In this document: positions 20,704 through 29,762 of the stretch, piece after piece
Numbering within the stretch: position 1 is the stretch's first letter
How the letters are laid out: the number at the start of each line of letters is the position of its first letter
Origin: Glaciecola sp.
GTDB lineage: Bacteria > Pseudomonadota > Gammaproteobacteria > Enterobacterales > Alteromonadaceae
Direction of reading: 5' to 3'
Length of the DNA stretch: 64,000 nucleotides
Assembly: GCA_029251505.1 (NCBI GenBank)
Contig: JAQXDG010000187.1
Coordinates: 1-64,000 of the forward strand
Position numbers and translations under genes: made by a program
The notes under the pieces: generated by a model
The model's database searches: none
Seen by the model: only the letters and a program-made list of their open reading frames with translations
Told to the model about the DNA's origin: nothing

Positions 20704-21336
20704 TTATTTCATTGTTGATAAAAAGACAATCAGATCCACCATATCATCAGGTGTCATGTCACGCGTAAACTGTGCTTGGAATTTGCCATTAACGATGAAA
20801 TTCGGCACACCAGAGACATGACGACGAAATTGGTCAATCGCTTTGTTGTTCTTTTTGAGCATAGAGTTAACTGCAAAGCTCTTGTTCATTTTATCAAACT
20901 GAGTCGCATCAATACCACTATCAACTAATATCGTACGAACGTCAGTTGCGTTAGTGATTCTGCCACGTTGACGATGAATAAAATTAAATATAGCTAAATT
21001 GACTTGCTCTGATTTATCTAATGCACGACCAATCATCATGGCTTTAGTCACATCGTCTTGTAGATCTTGACCAGCAAATCCCATGAAATTGACGTGTACT
21101 TTGTCAAATTTCACACTTGGGTCTAGATTCTTTTTCATTTCAGCCACTAGCGGTTCAAAGTTAAAGCAGTGGGGACACCAAAACGAGAAGAACTCTTTGA
21201 CTTCAGGCTTGGCTGTTGCTTCGTCGCTAATCACTTTGTAATGCTCGTTTTCGACAAAGCGGATTTGCGCAGATGCTTGGGCACTAATGAAAACACTCAA
21301 AACGGCAAATGCGATACTGATGATGGTTTTTTTCAT
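20704..21336 (-). CDS. dsbA: Periplasmic thiol:disulfide oxidoreductase DsbA
   Basis: Introduces disulfide bonds into exported proteins. 210 residues (E. coli precursor 208). A signal peptide of about 23 residues ends near AQASAQ. The active site is FFSFWCPHCFNFEP (CPHC, as in E. coli), and the cis-proline loop is VSGVPNFIVNG. In many gammaproteobacteria it lies directly behind srkA; here the btuB unit separates the two. Secure assignment. Confidence 0.95.
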   Translation of the reverse strand: MKKTIISIAFAVLSVFISAQASAQIRFVENEHYKVISDEATAKPEVKEFFSFWCPHCFNFEPLVAEMKKNLDPSVKFDKVHVNFMGFAGQDLQDDVTKAMMIGRALDKSEQVNLAIFNFIHRQRGRITNATDVRTILVDSGIDATQFDKMNKSFAVNSMLKKNNKAIDQFRRHVSGVPNFIVNGKFQAQFTRDMTPDDMVDLIVFLSTMK

Positions 21337-21482
21337 AATGATAAGACTCTTAGAATTAATAATAAAAACAAAATTATGGGATGATAATACACAAGCTTGA
21401 CTTGGTTTAACACCCCAATTGTAACTCTAGTATACGTCGATTAGCTGAATGGTCGCTTAATTACATTAAACCTAGCCCAGAG

Positions 21483-23447
21483 CTACCATTTGTAAGCCAT
21501 TGAGACGATAGCTTTGCGTTCTAACCCGCGGTATCCGACAATGTCTTGATAAGTATGATTGAGTAAGTTATCGATTTTAGCATTGACAGAAAACTGCTTA
21601 GATACGGCAATATTAACGTTTGCATTAATCATCCAATATGGGCGCATTGCGATAATTTGTGACGCTTGCGGCCATGGCGGAAAAAACTGGTCAAATTTAG
21701 CACCAACGTAACTGGCACTGACATAAGTAGATATCGAATCAGACCAATTGTAACTGGTATTAAACGACGCATTGTGACGCGCTCGGCGTAGTTCTACACT
21801 TTGTGCTTCACCGCTTCCTTGAGTCGCATCCAAATAGCTATATGTTGCATTAAACGCTAAATCCGTTGCGCTCCAAGATACTTCAAATTCAGCACCATCA
21901 CGATCGCTTCGGCCATCGATATTATCAGCCGTAAATCCGCCTGACGCGCTATCAAAGACAAAACCATTGATCTCGTCTTCAAGTTGCGCGCTAAAAATAT
22001 TGAACTGGGTATTAAAACCGCTAGATGTGTAGCGCAGGCCTAATTCAACTGTGGTGACGATTTCAGGTTGGAGTTCTGGGTTACCCACAAATGTGCCGGC
22101 GTAAAAGCCAAAGCGTTCTGTAAACGTTGGATTTTTACTGGCTTGTCCCACACTCGCAAACCAAGTAAGCGCCGCGGACTGCTGCCAATTCGCCCCGACA
22201 CGATAATCGGTCGCTGCTGCAAATTCACTATTGTCGGTATAGCGCACTGAAGCATTAATAAATGCACGATGGGTGATACTGACGACAGCATCAGCAAAGA
22301 CACTGTTACTATCAATTGTTTGAGTCTGATTAGGATCACCAAAATCAATCGGTCCACGTTGTGTAAAATCAATCTCTTCCAGACTTGCCCCGACGTGAAA
22401 TTGTCGGGTCATGGCCTGATTTGAATAATCTAATTTAGCGATAGAGGACAGGCTATGAGTGGTTGCATCGGTAAGAGAAGATAACTGGCCATCACTGGTA
22501 TTCTCGACTACATTGCTATGCGTACTTGCGGTGGTATTGAGTGACCAATTTGCCGCAGTTGGCGTCAATAACCATTGTAGTTTTGCGCTTTGTTGGCGAC
22601 CTTGCGAGCGGTTATCCGCATCAACCGGTAAGCCAGTGGTTACAAAATCAGTTGCATCAAATTCTGTCTCATAATCAACATAATGGAATACGGCATTCAA
22701 GGCATGTTGCTTATTCACTGTATAACCCAGTTTGCTATGGATACTGGTATTGCTGTAGCCATCTTTTTCGTTATTGTTTGGCACTATACTGATATTTTGA
22801 CCATCAGTACTGATATGGCTAACGGTAAACCCATATTGTAATTTATCGGATTGAGCTTGATGTTGGAACTGGGCTTGTTGCGTGTTTTGCTGACCGACAC
22901 TTAATTTTAAGGCACTTTCATTACCATCAGTTTGACTACCGTCTTTGGTGATAATGTTCAATACACCGCCTACCGCACCATCACCCCAGAGGGCACTTTG
23001 TGGCCCACGGTATAACTCAATTCGGGCAATACTTTGTGTTGATAAATGCGCTAAATCGACTAGACCGCCTTGGCCTTGATCATTGACTGCAATCCCGTCA
23101 ATGATCACTAATATATGATTGGTTTCGCTGCCACGTAAGCGCAGTTCGGCAAACTGACCAACACCGCCATTAGTAGAGATATCAACGCCAGCGAATTGAA
23201 CTAATAAATCAGCAACAAATGTCGCTTGGCTTCGAGCAATATCTTGCTCGGTCAGCACGCTAACATTGCCTGCTAATTGCGCAATCGGTAATGCAGAATG
23301 AGAGCCAGATACGGTAATCGTTTCAACGAATGTGTCCAGTGACTCGGGTTTGATTTGTGTATTCGCCAAGACTGGGGCACTGCAAACTAAAGCAGCAAGT
23401 ATTTTAAAAGATAAAATGCGGGATGTGTTCATGTTAGTTTTTTCCAT
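21483..23447 (-). CDS. btuB: TonB-dependent vitamin B12 receptor BtuB
   Basis: Outer-membrane gated channel for cobalamin. 654 residues with a signal peptide ending near APVLA, a TonB-box region (FVETITVSG), a plug with LRLRGSETNHILVIIDGIAV and a beta-barrel ending LERKAIVSMAYKW with the terminal aromatic residue. Barrel sequence alone cannot prove the ligand, but the cobalamin riboswitch directly upstream makes B12 transport very likely. The start could also be five codons later at 23432. It is inserted between srkA and dsbA, which are often adjacent in relatives. Confidence 0.92.
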   Translation of the reverse strand: MEKTNMNTSRILSFKILAALVCSAPVLANTQIKPESLDTFVETITVSGSHSALPIAQLAGNVSVLTEQDIARSQATFVADLLVQFAGVDISTNGGVGQFAELRLRGSETNHILVIIDGIAVNDQGQGGLVDLAHLSTQSIARIELYRGPQSALWGDGAVGGVLNIITKDGSQTDGNESALKLSVGQQNTQQAQFQHQAQSDKLQYGFTVSHISTDGQNISIVPNNNEKDGYSNTSIHSKLGYTVNKQHALNAVFHYVDYETEFDATDFVTTGLPVDADNRSQGRQQSAKLQWLLTPTAANWSLNTTASTHSNVVENTSDGQLSSLTDATTHSLSSIAKLDYSNQAMTRQFHVGASLEEIDFTQRGPIDFGDPNQTQTIDSNSVFADAVVSITHRAFINASVRYTDNSEFAAATDYRVGANWQQSAALTWFASVGQASKNPTFTERFGFYAGTFVGNPELQPEIVTTVELGLRYTSSGFNTQFNIFSAQLEDEINGFVFDSASGGFTADNIDGRSDRDGAEFEVSWSATDLAFNATYSYLDATQGSGEAQSVELRRARHNASFNTSYNWSDSISTYVSASYVGAKFDQFFPPWPQASQIIAMRPYWMINANVNIAVSKQFSVNAKIDNLLNHTYQDIVGYRGLERKAIVSMAYKW

Positions 23448-23504
23448 TGCCTATTCCCACCGAACAGGTTAAATCATCGCGATTACATCAGATATGCAAT
23501 CATC

Positions 23505-23695
23505 GGTACTTAGGCCGGTATCCAGGCTCAATAGGCCGACGTGTTGAACACTCGTCGCTACACACACCGCCTTCCCATTTAAATTAAAACAGTGACGCCC
23601 AAACTCTAAAGATAGAGATTAGGTTGTGAGTGAATTTGACCTATATTACTGTTGCGGGGGCAGCAAAAGATTTGACACTTTTTTCCCGTTTAACT
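23505..23695 (-). ncRNA. Cobalamin riboswitch controlling btuB
   Basis: On the minus strand the conserved elements come in order: CGGGAA and a short P3-type stem, GCTGCCCCCGCAAC (23651-23664), CACTG, GGGAAGGC (about 23568-23576), and the B12 box AGCCTGGATACCGGCC (23513-23528). It ends about 60 bases before the btuB start. In this class the adenosylcobalamin-bound form usually hides the ribosome site through the following sequence (here GGTGGGAATAGG), lowering btuB translation. Boundaries are approximate. Confidence 0.92.
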
Positions 23696-23825
23696 GTTTT
23701 TGTGAGTTTGTAAAAACTCAACAGCACCAAAGCGGGCGGGAGTATAGCCCAGTTGTATTCTCTGGGCTAGTATTGAATGATTAGAGTCGTGGACGATATT
23801 GCTTGAGGAGCCTTTGTAGTGGAGC

Positions 23826-24836
23826 TCAAAGCGTTAAGGATGGCTCTTGCAACGCCGACATTTGTTCTTTCAGTGCGAGTATTTGACCTTCCCAATATTT
23901 ATCATCAGCGAACCACGGAAATGCTTGCGGAAAAGCCGGATCTTGCCAGCGCTCAGATAACCACGCCATGTAATGCACCATGCGCATCGCGCGTAGCGGT
24001 TCAATTAAGCGTGTTTGTTCGGTTGGAAAGGTATGAAACTCATCATAGGCCTCGACTAAGGTATCGAGTTGAATAAATTGTTGGTGACGATCACCTGAGA
24101 GCATCATCCATAAATCTTGTACTGCTGGTCCCATCCGGCAATCATCTAGATCGACAAAACTGGGTCCATCACGCCATAAAATATTTCCAGGGTGACAGTC
24201 ACCATGTAAACGGATCAAGTCTCCTGAAGGCTGATATAACTCAGTTGTCAGCTTGACGACGGGCTCTAAAATGGCAAAAAATGCAGTCTGTAAATGTGCC
24301 GGTACTAATATACTATTGCGTAATTGTGCCATCGGCGTTGCCAGATGCGTCTGCGCATTCAACGGTGCGCGATGGGCGAACGATTTGGTTTGTGCCACGC
24401 GATGCATTCGCCCTATAAAGCGTCCCATCCATTCTAGTTGATCTAAATTATCCACTTCAAATTGTCGTCCGCCAACGGATGGAAATACTGCAAAACGAGT
24501 ATTCGCATAGTGGTGTAACGTTTTTCCATGAATCACACTAGGGGCCACTAACGGAATGTCGTTTGCAGCGAGTTCCAACGCAAAGTCATGTTCTTCTTGG
24601 ATCTGCTCATCACTCCAGCGTCCAGCACGATAAAACTTCACCACATAGCGGTGATAGTCATCGGCAAACTGATAAACTCGGTTTTCATAACTGTTAAGGG
24701 CTAATAAACCCGTAGCTACTTGAATATCAATGCTAGCTAACGCATCAAGGATGACATCTGGATTGAGGTGGGAAAAACTAAAATCCACTGACGTATCAAG
24801 GGTTGATGCGTCAGTGGTTGGAGGTATGACATTCAT
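23826..24836 (-). CDS. srkA: Stress response kinase A (YihE/RdoA family)
   Basis: 336 residues (E. coli SrkA 328). An aminoglycoside-phosphotransferase-like fold with the catalytic and metal segments LIRLHGDCHPGNILWRDGP and SFVDLDDCRMGPAVQDLW. E. coli SrkA counteracts programmed cell death under stress and is co-transcribed with dsbA. Here the two keep the same strand and region but are separated by btuB. The stop of ccoG overlaps its start by one base (24836), implying translational coupling with ccoG. Good family match. Confidence 0.92.
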   Translation of the reverse strand: MNVIPPTTDASTLDTSVDFSFSHLNPDVILDALASIDIQVATGLLALNSYENRVYQFADDYHRYVVKFYRAGRWSDEQIQEEHDFALELAANDIPLVAPSVIHGKTLHHYANTRFAVFPSVGGRQFEVDNLDQLEWMGRFIGRMHRVAQTKSFAHRAPLNAQTHLATPMAQLRNSILVPAHLQTAFFAILEPVVKLTTELYQPSGDLIRLHGDCHPGNILWRDGPSFVDLDDCRMGPAVQDLWMMLSGDRHQQFIQLDTLVEAYDEFHTFPTEQTRLIEPLRAMRMVHYMAWLSERWQDPAFPQAFPWFADDKYWEGQILALKEQMSALQEPSLTL

Positions 24837-26299
24837 TAGCGGTATAAAAACTTACTCGGCTCTTCGACTGACACTACTGTACCATCATTTTGGGTAGTGG
24901 ACACCGAAAAGGTAAAGCTGGTCACTGCATCGTCAATATCATATGCATCCATAGCAATACTAATAGGCAAACTAAACACTTCTCCGCCTGCAACTTCGAC
25001 TTGATGTTCGCCGATAAATACCGCGTCTTTTAGTCCTGATACGCGAATGGTATAGACCTGAGAGACTTGAGATTTATTGAGTACTTTGAGTGTGTATACA
25101 TTCTCAATTAGACCTTCGTTCGTCTCTCTATATAACGAATTACGATCACGGATAATATCCACTTCTAATGGTTTTCGTGTCATAAAATCTAAACCTAATA
25201 GCCCGATCATGACGCACAATACTATGGCGTAACCAATCAATTTAGGGCGGAAAATCTTGGTTGTTCCGCCTTTAAGTTCATGCTCTGAAGTAAAGCTAAT
25301 CAGACCTTTGGCATAACCCATTTTATCCATCACGCCATTACACGCATCGACGCAAGCCCCGCAGTTAATACACTCGTATTGCAAACCATTACGGATATCA
25401 ATACCTGTAGGACAAACTTGCACACACAAGTTACAATCAATACAGTCGCCTAAGCTTTTAGCTTTTAACTGCTCAGGCGTTGTTTTACGCGAACGGGGTC
25501 CTCGACCTTCACCACGGCGTTCATCGTAAGCGACCGTAAAGGTATCTTTATCAAACATAGCGGATTGAAAACGGGCATAAGGACACATATGAATACACAT
25601 GATTTCACGCATCCAACCAGCATTGCCATAGGTACAAACCGTAAAAAAGATGACCCAAAATGCCACCCAAAATCCAGTTTGAAAGGTAAAGAAATCAATA
25701 AATAACCCACCAATTGGCGTAAAATAGCCAACAAAGGTGAGTGCTGTGAGTAATGCGACGCCAACCCATGAAAAATGCTTCAAAGCTTTGCGCCAAAACT
25801 TGTCAAAGTCTAATTTACGTTGGTCCAACTTCATCCGTTTGTTGGCACTGCCTTCGATTTTTTCTTCGAGCCAGGTGTACATATAGGTCCAAGTCGTTTG
25901 TGGACACATAAAACCACACCACACTCGACCAGCAAAAGTAGTGACAAAAAACAACGCAAAGGCAGCGACAATAAAGATATAAGCTAAAACGGTGAGATCC
26001 TGTGGCCACAACGTAATCGCAAATAAGTTAAAACGTTGCTCGGGAATATCGAATAAGATAGCTTGTTGGCCGTTGTACTGTATCCAAGGGATGGCTGCAA
26101 ATAGTCCTAAAAAGATAAAACCAAAGAATCGGCGAATATTTTCCATTGTGCCTTTCACTGCACGAACATAAATTTGCGAGCGAGCAGGATAAACACCCAC
26201 CCCTGCATCATCGGCAGGTTTAATGGTGACTTTTTTGGGAATCGCTTTGCTGGCTTTAGGTTCTGCCGGGATCACCTTAATTGGGATCTGTTCACTCAT
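24836..26299 (-). CDS. ccoG: Cytochrome c oxidase accessory protein CcoG (RdxA/FixG)
   Basis: Membrane iron-sulfur protein that helps supply copper to the cbb3 oxidase. About 488 residues from the start at 26299, which I prefer because the upstream in-frame sequence overlaps an FNR site. Several transmembrane helices precede two 4Fe-4S motifs: CIDCNLCVQVCPTGIDI and CINCGACVDACNGVMDKMGY. WCGFMCPQTTWTYMYTWLEE is another conserved CcoG segment. The C-terminal domain is periplasmic-type and ends FLYR. ccoNOPQ genes are not in this window. An FNR-type site and tandem repeats lie upstream. Confidence 0.95.
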   Translation of the reverse strand: MSEQIPIKVIPAEPKASKAIPKKVTIKPADDAGVGVYPARSQIYVRAVKGTMENIRRFFGFIFLGLFAAIPWIQYNGQQAILFDIPEQRFNLFAITLWPQDLTVLAYIFIVAAFALFFVTTFAGRVWCGFMCPQTTWTYMYTWLEEKIEGSANKRMKLDQRKLDFDKFWRKALKHFSWVGVALLTALTFVGYFTPIGGLFIDFFTFQTGFWVAFWVIFFTVCTYGNAGWMREIMCIHMCPYARFQSAMFDKDTFTVAYDERRGEGRGPRSRKTTPEQLKAKSLGDCIDCNLCVQVCPTGIDIRNGLQYECINCGACVDACNGVMDKMGYAKGLISFTSEHELKGGTTKIFRPKLIGYAIVLCVMIGLLGLDFMTRKPLEVDIIRDRNSLYRETNEGLIENVYTLKVLNKSQVSQVYTIRVSGLKDAVFIGEHQVEVAGGEVFSLPISIAMDAYDIDDAVTSFTFSVSTTQNDGTVVSVEEPSKFLYR

Positions 26300-26360
26300 G
26301 GTTATTGGCCTTTTGGAAATATCTATACGACAAGTATAAAATAGTACACCTATGTTTTTA

Positions 26361-26374
26361 TTGAAGTATATCAA
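26361..26374. promoter_or_regulatory. FNR-type box upstream of ccoG
   Basis: TTGAAGTATATCAA matches the FNR/Anr consensus TTGATnnnnATCAA at nine of ten fixed positions. It lies 62-75 bases upstream of the preferred ccoG start, which fits activation under low oxygen. The assignment is by motif only. Confidence 0.65.
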
Positions 26375-26380
26375 TCTTTG

Positions 26381-26420
26381 GTTGGATTTAGTTTGATTTA
26401 GTTTGATTTAGTTTGATTTG
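26381..26420. repeat. Tandem repeat of a 10-bp unit, four copies
   Basis: GTTTGATTTA is repeated head to tail four times; the first copy differs at one base (GTTGGATTTA) and the last ends in G. It lies between the FNR-type site and the DUF3016 gene. Short direct repeats of this kind can vary by slippage. Confidence 0.9.
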
Positions 26421-26563
26421 AGCGTGAATTAGTGATTTTCTAAAAAAATAGTACTCTCAGACTGAATCATAACTGAATGTGTCATGTTCGAACTAGCTAA
26501 GATATCTATGGCTGTGCTATGTTTAAGTTAGCGACCTTATTTAATTTTGATTTAGGAAATGGG

Positions 26564-27154
26564 ATGAAAATTCAATCTACCGTTGTTAGCTATATTAATC
26601 GTTCTGTTCAGTTGTCTGCCTTGGTTTTAAGCTTAGCAGCCAGCTCAATTGTATTCGGAGTCAGTCATGCCTCGGTTGACGATCATGGCGAGCATGATGC
26701 ATCACAAGTATCAGCATTAACAGTGACGTGGGGTGATTATCAGACGTTTACTGATGTGAAGCCTGCGAATGGTATGCGTAAGGCGTATGCTGAAAGTACA
26801 TTTAAGACGTTAGAAGAATACATGCATAAACTTGCCGCAGACCTACCTCAAAGGCATACTTTGGCAATGACAATCACTAATCTAGATTTGGCTGGACGTG
26901 TATTACCCGGCAGCTTCACTGGTTTAGGGTTACATTCAACCGATATGATCCGGGTTATCAAAACGATTGATATCCCGCGTATTGAATTTACCTATGAATA
27001 TAAAGATGCTAACGGCATCGTGTTAAAGAGCGATACCGTTAATCTTAAAGATATGTCATTTATGACGGGTCACAATCCGTTATTCAGTTCTGATTCTCTC
27101 AAATATGAGAAAAATATGCTGCGTAAATGGTTTAAAGACACATTTGCTAAGTGA
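26564..27154 (+). CDS. DUF3016 family exported protein
   Basis: About 196 residues from the ATG at 26564, preceded by AGGAAA; an upstream ATG at 26519 is less well supported. A signal peptide (VQLSALVLSLAASSIVFG, ending near SHASV) exports it, and the mature part with VTWGDYQTFTDVKPANGMRK, FTGLGLHSTDMIRV and YEKNMLRKWFKDTF matches the DUF3016 family common in Alteromonadales. Function unknown. It stands alone, convergent with the acyl-CoA dehydrogenase gene. Confidence 0.8.
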   Translation: MKIQSTVVSYINRSVQLSALVLSLAASSIVFGVSHASVDDHGEHDASQVSALTVTWGDYQTFTDVKPANGMRKAYAESTFKTLEEYMHKLAADLPQRHTLAMTITNLDLAGRVLPGSFTGLGLHSTDMIRVIKTIDIPRIEFTYEYKDANGIVLKSDTVNLKDMSFMTGHNPLFSSDSLKYEKNMLRKWFKDTFAK

Positions 27155-27165
27155 TTTTGTAGCGA

Positions 27166-28926
27166 TTAACTCCATACAAAATCAGATAACTCAGTTGCAT
27201 TCACGGCATTGGCGCCATGTTCAACAGCTTGCTTATGGAGCTGTGCACGAGGAAGTAGGTTACTGAGGTAAAACTCACCTGTTTTTATTTTGCCTTTGGC
27301 ATAAGCTTGGTTAGCAGTGTTTGGAAGTGTATCGAGCATTGACAACCACAGTATTCCAATAAGGGTATAAGAGACATAATTTAAGTAGTCACACGCCACT
27401 GCAGCGCAATGTTCTGCATTGGCCTCTAACAGAGCTTGTGATAGATTGTGCCATTCGGCTAGTAATGCATGCGCTTGTTGTTGATTGGCAGCCACGGTAA
27501 TGTTGTTGGCAATGTCAGTAAAAACATCATGCGTAGCTTGCATCATGGTGCCATTGGAACGAGTGAGTTTTCGGCCGATTAAATCCGCGGCTTGAATTCC
27601 GTTTGTCCCTTCATATATCTGCGCAATACGCGTATCTCTGACTAGCTGCTCCATACCCCATTCACGAATATAGCCATGTCCACCATAAACTTGAATGCCA
27701 TAATTAGACACCTCCGTCGCCATATCAGTGAAAAAAGCCTTACAAACAGGCGTTAGATACGCAATAACATGATCGGCATGTGCTTGTTCTTCACCATCGG
27801 TATATTTTTCAATATCCATGAACTTGGCATAAAGCATTGATAATGCACGAGAACCTTCGGTTAAAGCACGTTGAGTTAATAACATGCGGCGCACATCTGG
27901 TTGGAAAACGATAGGATCAGCCTTTTGCTCTGGTGCTTGAATCCCTTGAGGAGCGCGAGATTGTAAGCGTTCTACTGCGTACGTAAGTGCACCTTGATAT
28001 GAGGCTTCTGCAATACCAAGGCCTTGCAGTCCTACTTGGAAACGCGCGTCGTTCATCATGGTGAACATACAGGCCAAACCCGCATTTTCTTCACCCACTA
28101 AATAGCCAATGGCATCGTCGTAATTCATGACACAAGTTGGAGACCCTTTGATCCCCATTTTATGTTCAATGCTGCCGACACTTACACTGTTTTTAGCACC
28201 TAATGAGCCATCAGCATTGACCATGAATTTAGGCACTAAAAACAAGCTGATCCCTTTTACGCCTGCAGGCGCATTGGGTAAACGGGCTAAAACTAAATGC
28301 ACAATATTGTCCGTCCAATCTTGATCACCTGCGGTAATAAATATTTTATTGCCGGTAATAGCATAACTGCCGTCATCGTTAGGATCGGCTTTCGTCGATA
28401 ACAAACTTAAATCTGTGCCGGCATGAGGCTCGGTCAGGTTCATGGTGCCTGTCCATTCACCACTAATGACTTTGGCGAGGTATATGTCTTTGAGCGCTTG
28501 GCTTGCATGCTTAGTCAGCGCAAGGACAGTACTTTCTGTCAGCATGGTCGTTAAACGCCAGCTAAGATTAGCTGAATTCAACATTTCATGAACAGGGATC
28601 GCCATTGAATAAGGTAAATCTTGTCCATCATAATTAGGATCACCGAGCATGGCGTTCCAACCATTTGCGATATATGTATGATAGGCAGCAGCGAAGCCAT
28701 TAGGTGTCGCAACGTTGCCATCAACCAAACGGCAGCCTTGTTCGTCACCCGATTGATTGAGCGGTGCAATTTCATATTCAGCAAACTTGGCACCCTGATT
28801 AAGGACTTCTAACGCGAGCTCACTATCCATACCTGCAGCATTGATGCGTTGATAATGCGCATCAATCTGTAACCAGTCATTTAATAAAAATGCAAAATCT
28901 GTCAATGGTGCTTGATACTGTGGCAT
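27166..28926 (-). CDS. Acyl-CoA dehydrogenase (long, DmdC-like family)
   Basis: FAD-dependent oxidation of an acyl-CoA to the trans-2-enoyl-CoA. 586 residues. It has the extra N-terminal helix segment, the catalytic-core motif WTGTMNLTEPHAGTDLSLL, the flavin segment YGGHGYIREWGMEQLVRDTR and the late signature IAQIYEGTNGIQAADLIGRK, followed by the extra C-terminal domain found in long enzymes of this group. Members include fatty-acyl dehydrogenases and DmdC (3-methylmercaptopropionyl-CoA dehydrogenase), so the substrate remains open. No dmdB or dmdD is adjacent. It lies on its own, transcribed towards the DUF3016 gene. Confidence 0.9.
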   Translation of the reverse strand: MPQYQAPLTDFAFLLNDWLQIDAHYQRINAAGMDSELALEVLNQGAKFAEYEIAPLNQSGDEQGCRLVDGNVATPNGFAAAYHTYIANGWNAMLGDPNYDGQDLPYSMAIPVHEMLNSANLSWRLTTMLTESTVLALTKHASQALKDIYLAKVISGEWTGTMNLTEPHAGTDLSLLSTKADPNDDGSYAITGNKIFITAGDQDWTDNIVHLVLARLPNAPAGVKGISLFLVPKFMVNADGSLGAKNSVSVGSIEHKMGIKGSPTCVMNYDDAIGYLVGEENAGLACMFTMMNDARFQVGLQGLGIAEASYQGALTYAVERLQSRAPQGIQAPEQKADPIVFQPDVRRMLLTQRALTEGSRALSMLYAKFMDIEKYTDGEEQAHADHVIAYLTPVCKAFFTDMATEVSNYGIQVYGGHGYIREWGMEQLVRDTRIAQIYEGTNGIQAADLIGRKLTRSNGTMMQATHDVFTDIANNITVAANQQQAHALLAEWHNLSQALLEANAEHCAAVACDYLNYVSYTLIGILWLSMLDTLPNTANQAYAKGKIKTGEFYLSNLLPRAQLHKQAVEHGANAVNATELSDFVWS

Positions 28927-29031
28927 GGTGTATCCTTAAACTCAGTGGTTTGACCAGTTAATCATTACAATAATACTAAATGATTTTGTGCGAAATTCAT
29001 ACTCATTCTAATTGTTGCAGAACTAAAAAAA

Positions 29032-29598
29032 TCAGTGATGTATGGTTTCTGTAGACAAAGGCGTCGAAGCTGGCGTTGCGATAAATGCATCCCGAAAAGG
29101 CACTAAATCATCTTCAAAACGAAAAGATTCTTGTTCTAAATCAAAGAGATCATAGAGAGAAACGTGTACACTCTCAGTCAGCGCAAAGGACGGGCTTGGG
29201 CGAGGGAAGTGATTAATGTCTAGCATATCGTCTGCTAAACAGGCAAATATAATCATCCCGTGTTTAGTCTGGGCGACCGGAAATAACACTTCCACATTTA
29301 ACCCTGTTTCTTCGAAGGTTTCACGATGAGCCGTGCATGCGAGTGATTCATTCGTTTGTGCACCGCCACCTGGGATATCTAACCGTTGGCTAAAGCGATG
29401 GGTAATTAGCAATGTTTTATGTTCAAATCTAATTAAGCAACCTGCGTTTGAGCTATCAGCGGCATAGATATAATTATCCGTGTCTTGATGTTTTGCGCGG
29501 CAATATGGTGTAGGAGGCATGTCAGTAGGAGGCATGTCATTGGTGCAACCAGTTACGTTCATTAACAAAATTAAATATATATAAAACAATCTAAACAT
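29032..29598 (-). CDS. NUDIX hydrolase predicted to be a lipoprotein
   Basis: 188 residues. The N terminus, FYIYLILLMNVTGC, is a lipoprotein-type signal with lipobox VTGC (Cys18), followed by a repeated MPPTD/MPPT linker. Then comes a perfect NUDIX box (G-x5-E-x7-RE-x2-EE-x-G): GGAQTNESLACTAHRETFEE plus TGL. Most NUDIX enzymes are cytoplasmic, so a lipid-anchored one outside the cytoplasm is unusual. The substrate is unknown. It lies between the acyl-CoA dehydrogenase and the RND pair, without evident partners. Confidence 0.8.
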   Translation of the reverse strand: MFRLFYIYLILLMNVTGCTNDMPPTDMPPTPYCRAKHQDTDNYIYAADSSNAGCLIRFEHKTLLITHRFSQRLDIPGGGAQTNESLACTAHRETFEETGLNVEVLFPVAQTKHGMIIFACLADDMLDINHFPRPSPSFALTESVHVSLYDLFDLEQESFRFEDDLVPFRDAFIATPASTPLSTETIHH

Positions 29599-29762
29599 AA
29601 TCTAGCACAGTACAAATATTGGTATTCATTATATAATACGCTCGTTCAGGTTAATGTTGCATATAATTGCACAATAATAAATAAACATATAAAAACATAA
29701 AATACTAATTACAGAATAAAATCATACAGTAGCGACATCGCTATTAGTTTTAAAGGAATGTT

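Noticed and set aside
23745-23769. Perfect 8-bp stem TAGCCCAG/CTGGGCTA as the srkA terminator
   Set aside because: No T-run follows on the minus strand; it may still be a structure in the srkA 3' region or near the btuB promoter, but I cannot support a function.
26381-26420. Start of a CRISPR array
   Set aside because: Units are only 10 bases, directly adjacent with no spacers.
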